From the NCBI GenBank assembly GCA_032622095.1, contig CP136064.1, forward strand, positions 194,341,948-194,405,947: a DNA stretch of 64,000 nucleotides, in the 5' to 3' direction. Positions 60,696 through 64,000 of this stretch are shown piece after piece. The stretch is from Siphonodentalium dalli (taxonomy: Eukaryota; Mollusca; Scaphopoda; Gadilida; Siphonodentaliidae). Position 1 is the first letter of the stretch; every line of letters starts with the position of its first letter. Position numbers and translations under genes: made by a program. Under the pieces are notes generated by a model. That model made no database searches. It saw nothing but the letters and a program-made list of their open reading frames with translations, and was not told where the DNA came from.

Positions 60696-62713
60696 GTCGT
60701 TATTTGGTGGGAGAATCTGGATTCAGAATCCTAAACCGATTACGGGGCGGGGCTAAATCGAGATTACACGGATTCTAGGTCAGATTTTGAAATCCACGTG
60801 CTCTCCGATACTATGTTTAAATTAGCGAGCGTCATACATGGCTTATATATTTGCCACAAGTATAATTTGTATCTTATATTAATAATGTTCATGTTTGTTG
60901 TGAAAGTCATGCTTTTCTTCTATGTGTATATACATGGCACCTAATTAACTGCCAATCCGACTTAATCGCATCTTTTTTTCAAGTTAAAGTGTGTTTATTG
61001 ATGAGGGCAAGCATTTCTAACAGCTCTAGATCTCCTGAATAAAATTCCGAAGACGTTGTGAAGAACACATAAAACTTGTCAGTTGTAAAGGGACAGGGGT
61101 TAGTTGGGGTGTCTCGACCCCACCCCCGAACTTTCGTACAATTTTCTTAGCTGTACAGTCATTCATACGTGAGGCAAATCAGGATTATTTTTACTAACTA
61201 TTCCGAATAATGATACGCACAAGCCAGCAAACGCAACAAACCAACCTGATTTTAAACAAATACATATACAAACTTATGACTCGGGAGAGGGGGGTGACCG
61301 GTGATCTGTATATATTTTCAACTTGTTTTTGGTAGTCATGTTGCTTTGCCATTACTAATTATTTATTTTTCAGTGTAATAAGATATGGGAGAGGGGTTAC
61401 CCTATGTAAGTGAGTCAGCACTTGTCCTCCAATCCCATTATCTGTATAAACAATTAAATGTATGTGTTATATATCATGTGTTATCTAAATTTGACAAATA
61501 AATATGCGGTTTAAACTAAAATTTGGTACATTTCCAGCAGTTGGAAATTTCATGCCTGACACAACATTAGTTGGACATTAATTTGACACCATATATAGGT
61601 TGAAATTGTTCTCATTGTTTCATTATTCAACCAGTAAAATTTGGTAATTTTCCAATCTTAGGGTGTGTCAGGTTGGATATTTCCAAGGGGGTGTTAATGG
61701 AATTCTGCGAACCTGTGAGTTTGATGTTTGGTTCAGGGGGGGGGGGGGGGTAGAGGGTGCAGTTGGCCGGAAATTTGATGGAGCACTCCCATGGGAAACC
61801 TCTAGCCATTCCCCTAGAACTTGTACGTGTGGGTACTTAATCAATAAATTGACTGACATTTCCACTATATAGTCCTGAGATCCTAAAATAAGCTTTACAT
61901 TTGTGTTTGTGCGATTGGGAGATGCAGTTCACGCGCGATCACAAGACCACAACATTAGCTTCATGGGCAAAGCTTTATTTTCCAACTATTGTACAGCACG
62001 TTGGCCAAAACATGCTTGTTTCTGCACTATACAGAGACTATTGTGCAAAACGACTGCATTTAACGAAACAAAACATTTTTAATATGAAATTGCTATAAGA
62101 CTAGATAGTACATACGTGTTTCTGATAATCCATCGATATCATATAATCCTACTATTTCTTGAATTAGAAGGAACATATAATAACGAACAAAGCAGAAGAC
62201 ATATTCATGCAGGTTCACGTGAATTCGGTAAATGGTGACGTATGCGCCGAATTTGAAATCGACATGCGTTCGGTGGTATTTTATGGATGGAATTATGAAA
62301 TGAACATGATGAAAGTGACAATGAAAGTGACAATGATTTGCTTCAAGTTCGCCATCAACCGAAGTGCTCGCCCAGCGTTACTATCAATAACATTATTATT
62401 TGGCTAATTTCAGTAATATTCTCCCAATTTACTCTCGATAACACAAATTTGTCTCAGCAATTAAAATTCTTTGTTATAGATCGTTTATATTCTGCAATAA
62501 TTTGTACACAAGGGACGGATTCTTATGTTTTATTGTGTTTTTAAACTCCGAGGTGGCGAAATCTCGGTTTGTTTACATTATGAACGTTTGAGTCTGTAAT
62601 CGGAATCAGAATCTGAATCCGGATTACTGATTCTGGTCTGTTCGTTTACCGAACGACGTCGAACGGGGACTAATCCGTAATTTGAATCCCGATTTTCCCA
62701 CCAAATAACGAAT
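60696..62713. mobile_element. 2.0-kb terminal-inverted-repeat DNA transposon, non-autonomous
   Basis: Inverted ends contain CGTTATTTGGTGGGAGAATC (left) and the complement of CGTTATTTGGTGGGAAAATC (right), with similarity continuing through GGATTCA. CTGA lies on each side (60692-60695 and 62714-62717). The flanks together read as an AAGATGGCCGC-family repeat, whose intact relatives near 3685 and 49240 are uninterrupted. The interior has a G run at 61737-61750 and short frames (60-69 codons) without similarity. No transposase is recognised. Confidence 0.7.
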
Positions 62714-64000
62714 CTGAAGACCCATATGAAGTTTGGTGACGACCGGGTGACGGATGATGTGGGCTGTGGCGTGTGCGGAAGGATCTAATCATGCAAAGAG
62801 TAAAATCCAAGATGGCTGCCAGCGGTCATGTTTCACATTTAAATGTTGGCTGCACAGGATGTGCCGATAGATTTAAATGTAAAATCAATGATGGTAGCAA
62901 TTCAATTCAATTCAATTTATACTCGTCGTCATTTTGACATATAGAGTGGAAAATACTCAATGTAAATTTAAAAATATTTTGGATTGTGCATGCGTGCTGT
63001 GCATTATATCTATACATTTATCGACAATATACTATTGAATATGTAGTCAGTAATCGGAGGGTTTGGGTAGGTTTGGTATATGGTTTTTAGTAAACCTCAG
63101 GAGTTCGTCGTTATTGATTGGGCTTTCTTAATAAATAGAGCTGGATTAGTAAGCGTTCGTTTATTACCGCTATTAAATTAGGTCGGTTAGCTTCAATGTA
63201 TAGCTTATAGTAATATGTCTTTATATATATCTTGATCTCAGCTCTTTCATGTTTGGGCATACTAGTATAAAATGAAATTTATCTCCAATCCCTCTCCACA
63301 TAACGTGTATAATCTCTCGTTATATGGTGGGTTTGTCGAGGAACCAGTTTCCACCGGTGGTTTCTGGACCTGAACCTCGATAATGGCTGGCAAACACTAT
63401 TGTTGATTCTATACCGAGGAATTTAGGTCGGGTAAACTATTCTCTAATGCACCTATAAACAGTAAATTGTCATGTTTTATGACGAACTTCGAAATAAAAT
63501 CGACGGCTCCCACCAATAGGCCACCCGGAATATCCACATGGAGTTTAGTTTATACAGTAGTTATTCCCACTCTATGGACATTCAAATATATAATTACAAT
63601 AGATACAAATTTAGAAGAATAACAATGCATGGAATTAGGCAAAATGGAGTTTGGTGACGATCGGATGAGAGATATGGCATTGTGGCATGTGAGATGTGCC
63701 TAAGGATTTAGTCATTAGTCATGCATTTTCCCACAACTCAAATAAAAACTGAATGGACGAAATATGTGTGTAGATACCCTCCTCATGGTGATTCACCAAC
63801 ATACCATAATGACAATTCAAAGAAGTTTTAACATGTTTTGAATTTTTGTCAGACAACATTCAAATGCATATATATGATCGTATCGTATAATAAAGAGCAC
63901 CATGCTTCCGTCCTAGCAGTAGGTAATAAAGAGCGTTATCAATATGATCTTTGTGATAGTTTTGTGTGGATAATTGTCTGGAATTGCACGATGCCTGTGC
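62714..64000. repeat. Y block, copy 3 (partial, runs off the window)
   Basis: Begins CTGAAGACCCATATGAAGTT and matches 3690-4250 and 49245-49800: GTGACGACCGGG, AATCCAAGATGGCTGCC, CCACCCGGAATATCC and CAAATGCATATATATGATCG. It is interrupted by a LINE relic at about 62900-63465. Given the order elsewhere, a further forkhead copy could lie beyond the window. Confidence 0.6.
62950..63400 (-). pseudogene. LINE ORF2 C-terminal relic, minus strand
   Basis: Reverse-strand translation near 63320-63230 gives CGEG in one frame and then IGDKFHFILVCPNMKELRSR after a frameshift, the typical C-terminal zinc-cluster region of a LINE. Downstream reading is broken by stops. A (TTCAA)n-like stretch at about 62900-62917 may mark its 3' end. 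Confidence 0.5.

Overview
The window is AT-rich animal nuclear DNA. There are no operons or bacterial-type genes. The only recognisable host genes have introns, TATA-like promoters and AATAAA signals, and almost everything else is repeats and broken retrotransposons. CR1-like LINEs with 2A-like NPGP motifs, an L1/Tx1-type LINE, RTE-like tails and many short inverted-repeat elements suggest a marine invertebrate. I cannot name the phylum or species from the sequence.

Host genes: three paralogous forkhead (Fox-type) transcription factor genes, all on the minus strand: copy 1 at 20378-22574, copy 2 at 29347-31548 and copy 3 at 55112-57787. Each has two exons: a short first exon encoding 27 codons plus one base, and a long second exon with the forkhead domain and a Ser/Pro then Tyr/Gln/Pro-rich tail. 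Copies 1 and 2 encode the same protein and sit in an 8.96-kb tandem duplication (19500-28459 and 28464-37405) that differs at only about ten bases plus a few indels. Copy 3 is older: its forkhead domain is unchanged but its tail has diverged.

Layout: 1-1769, head-to-tail RTE-like elements with CA tracts. 2213-8765, two non-coding blocks (X, then Y). 8535-12430, a 48-bp minisatellite. About 12560-15417, a dead L1/Tx1-type LINE. 15675-18440, several small tandem repeat families and a palindromic TA-flanked MITE. 19500-37405, the duplicated forkhead units, each with a 12-bp minisatellite, a 925-bp inverted-repeat transposon and a LINE fragment. 36347-40759, sequence of unknown nature that seems to split that LINE, whose 3' half is at 40760-41790. 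43457-47260, a nearly full-length but frameshifted CR1-like LINE on the minus strand. 48290-49080, a LINE 3' end. 49090-54690, a second Y block. 54813-58130, the third forkhead gene. 58130-60690, another X block. 60696-62713, a 2.0-kb inverted-repeat transposon. 62714-64000, the start of another Y block.

The order Y, forkhead gene, X, Y recurs, so the window reads as a decayed tandem array of a roughly 10-kb unit (forkhead gene + X + Y) peppered with transposons. The paralogous blocks provide empty sites that date and delimit several insertions. Comparisons were done by eye, so element ends are approximate unless a target-site duplication is stated.
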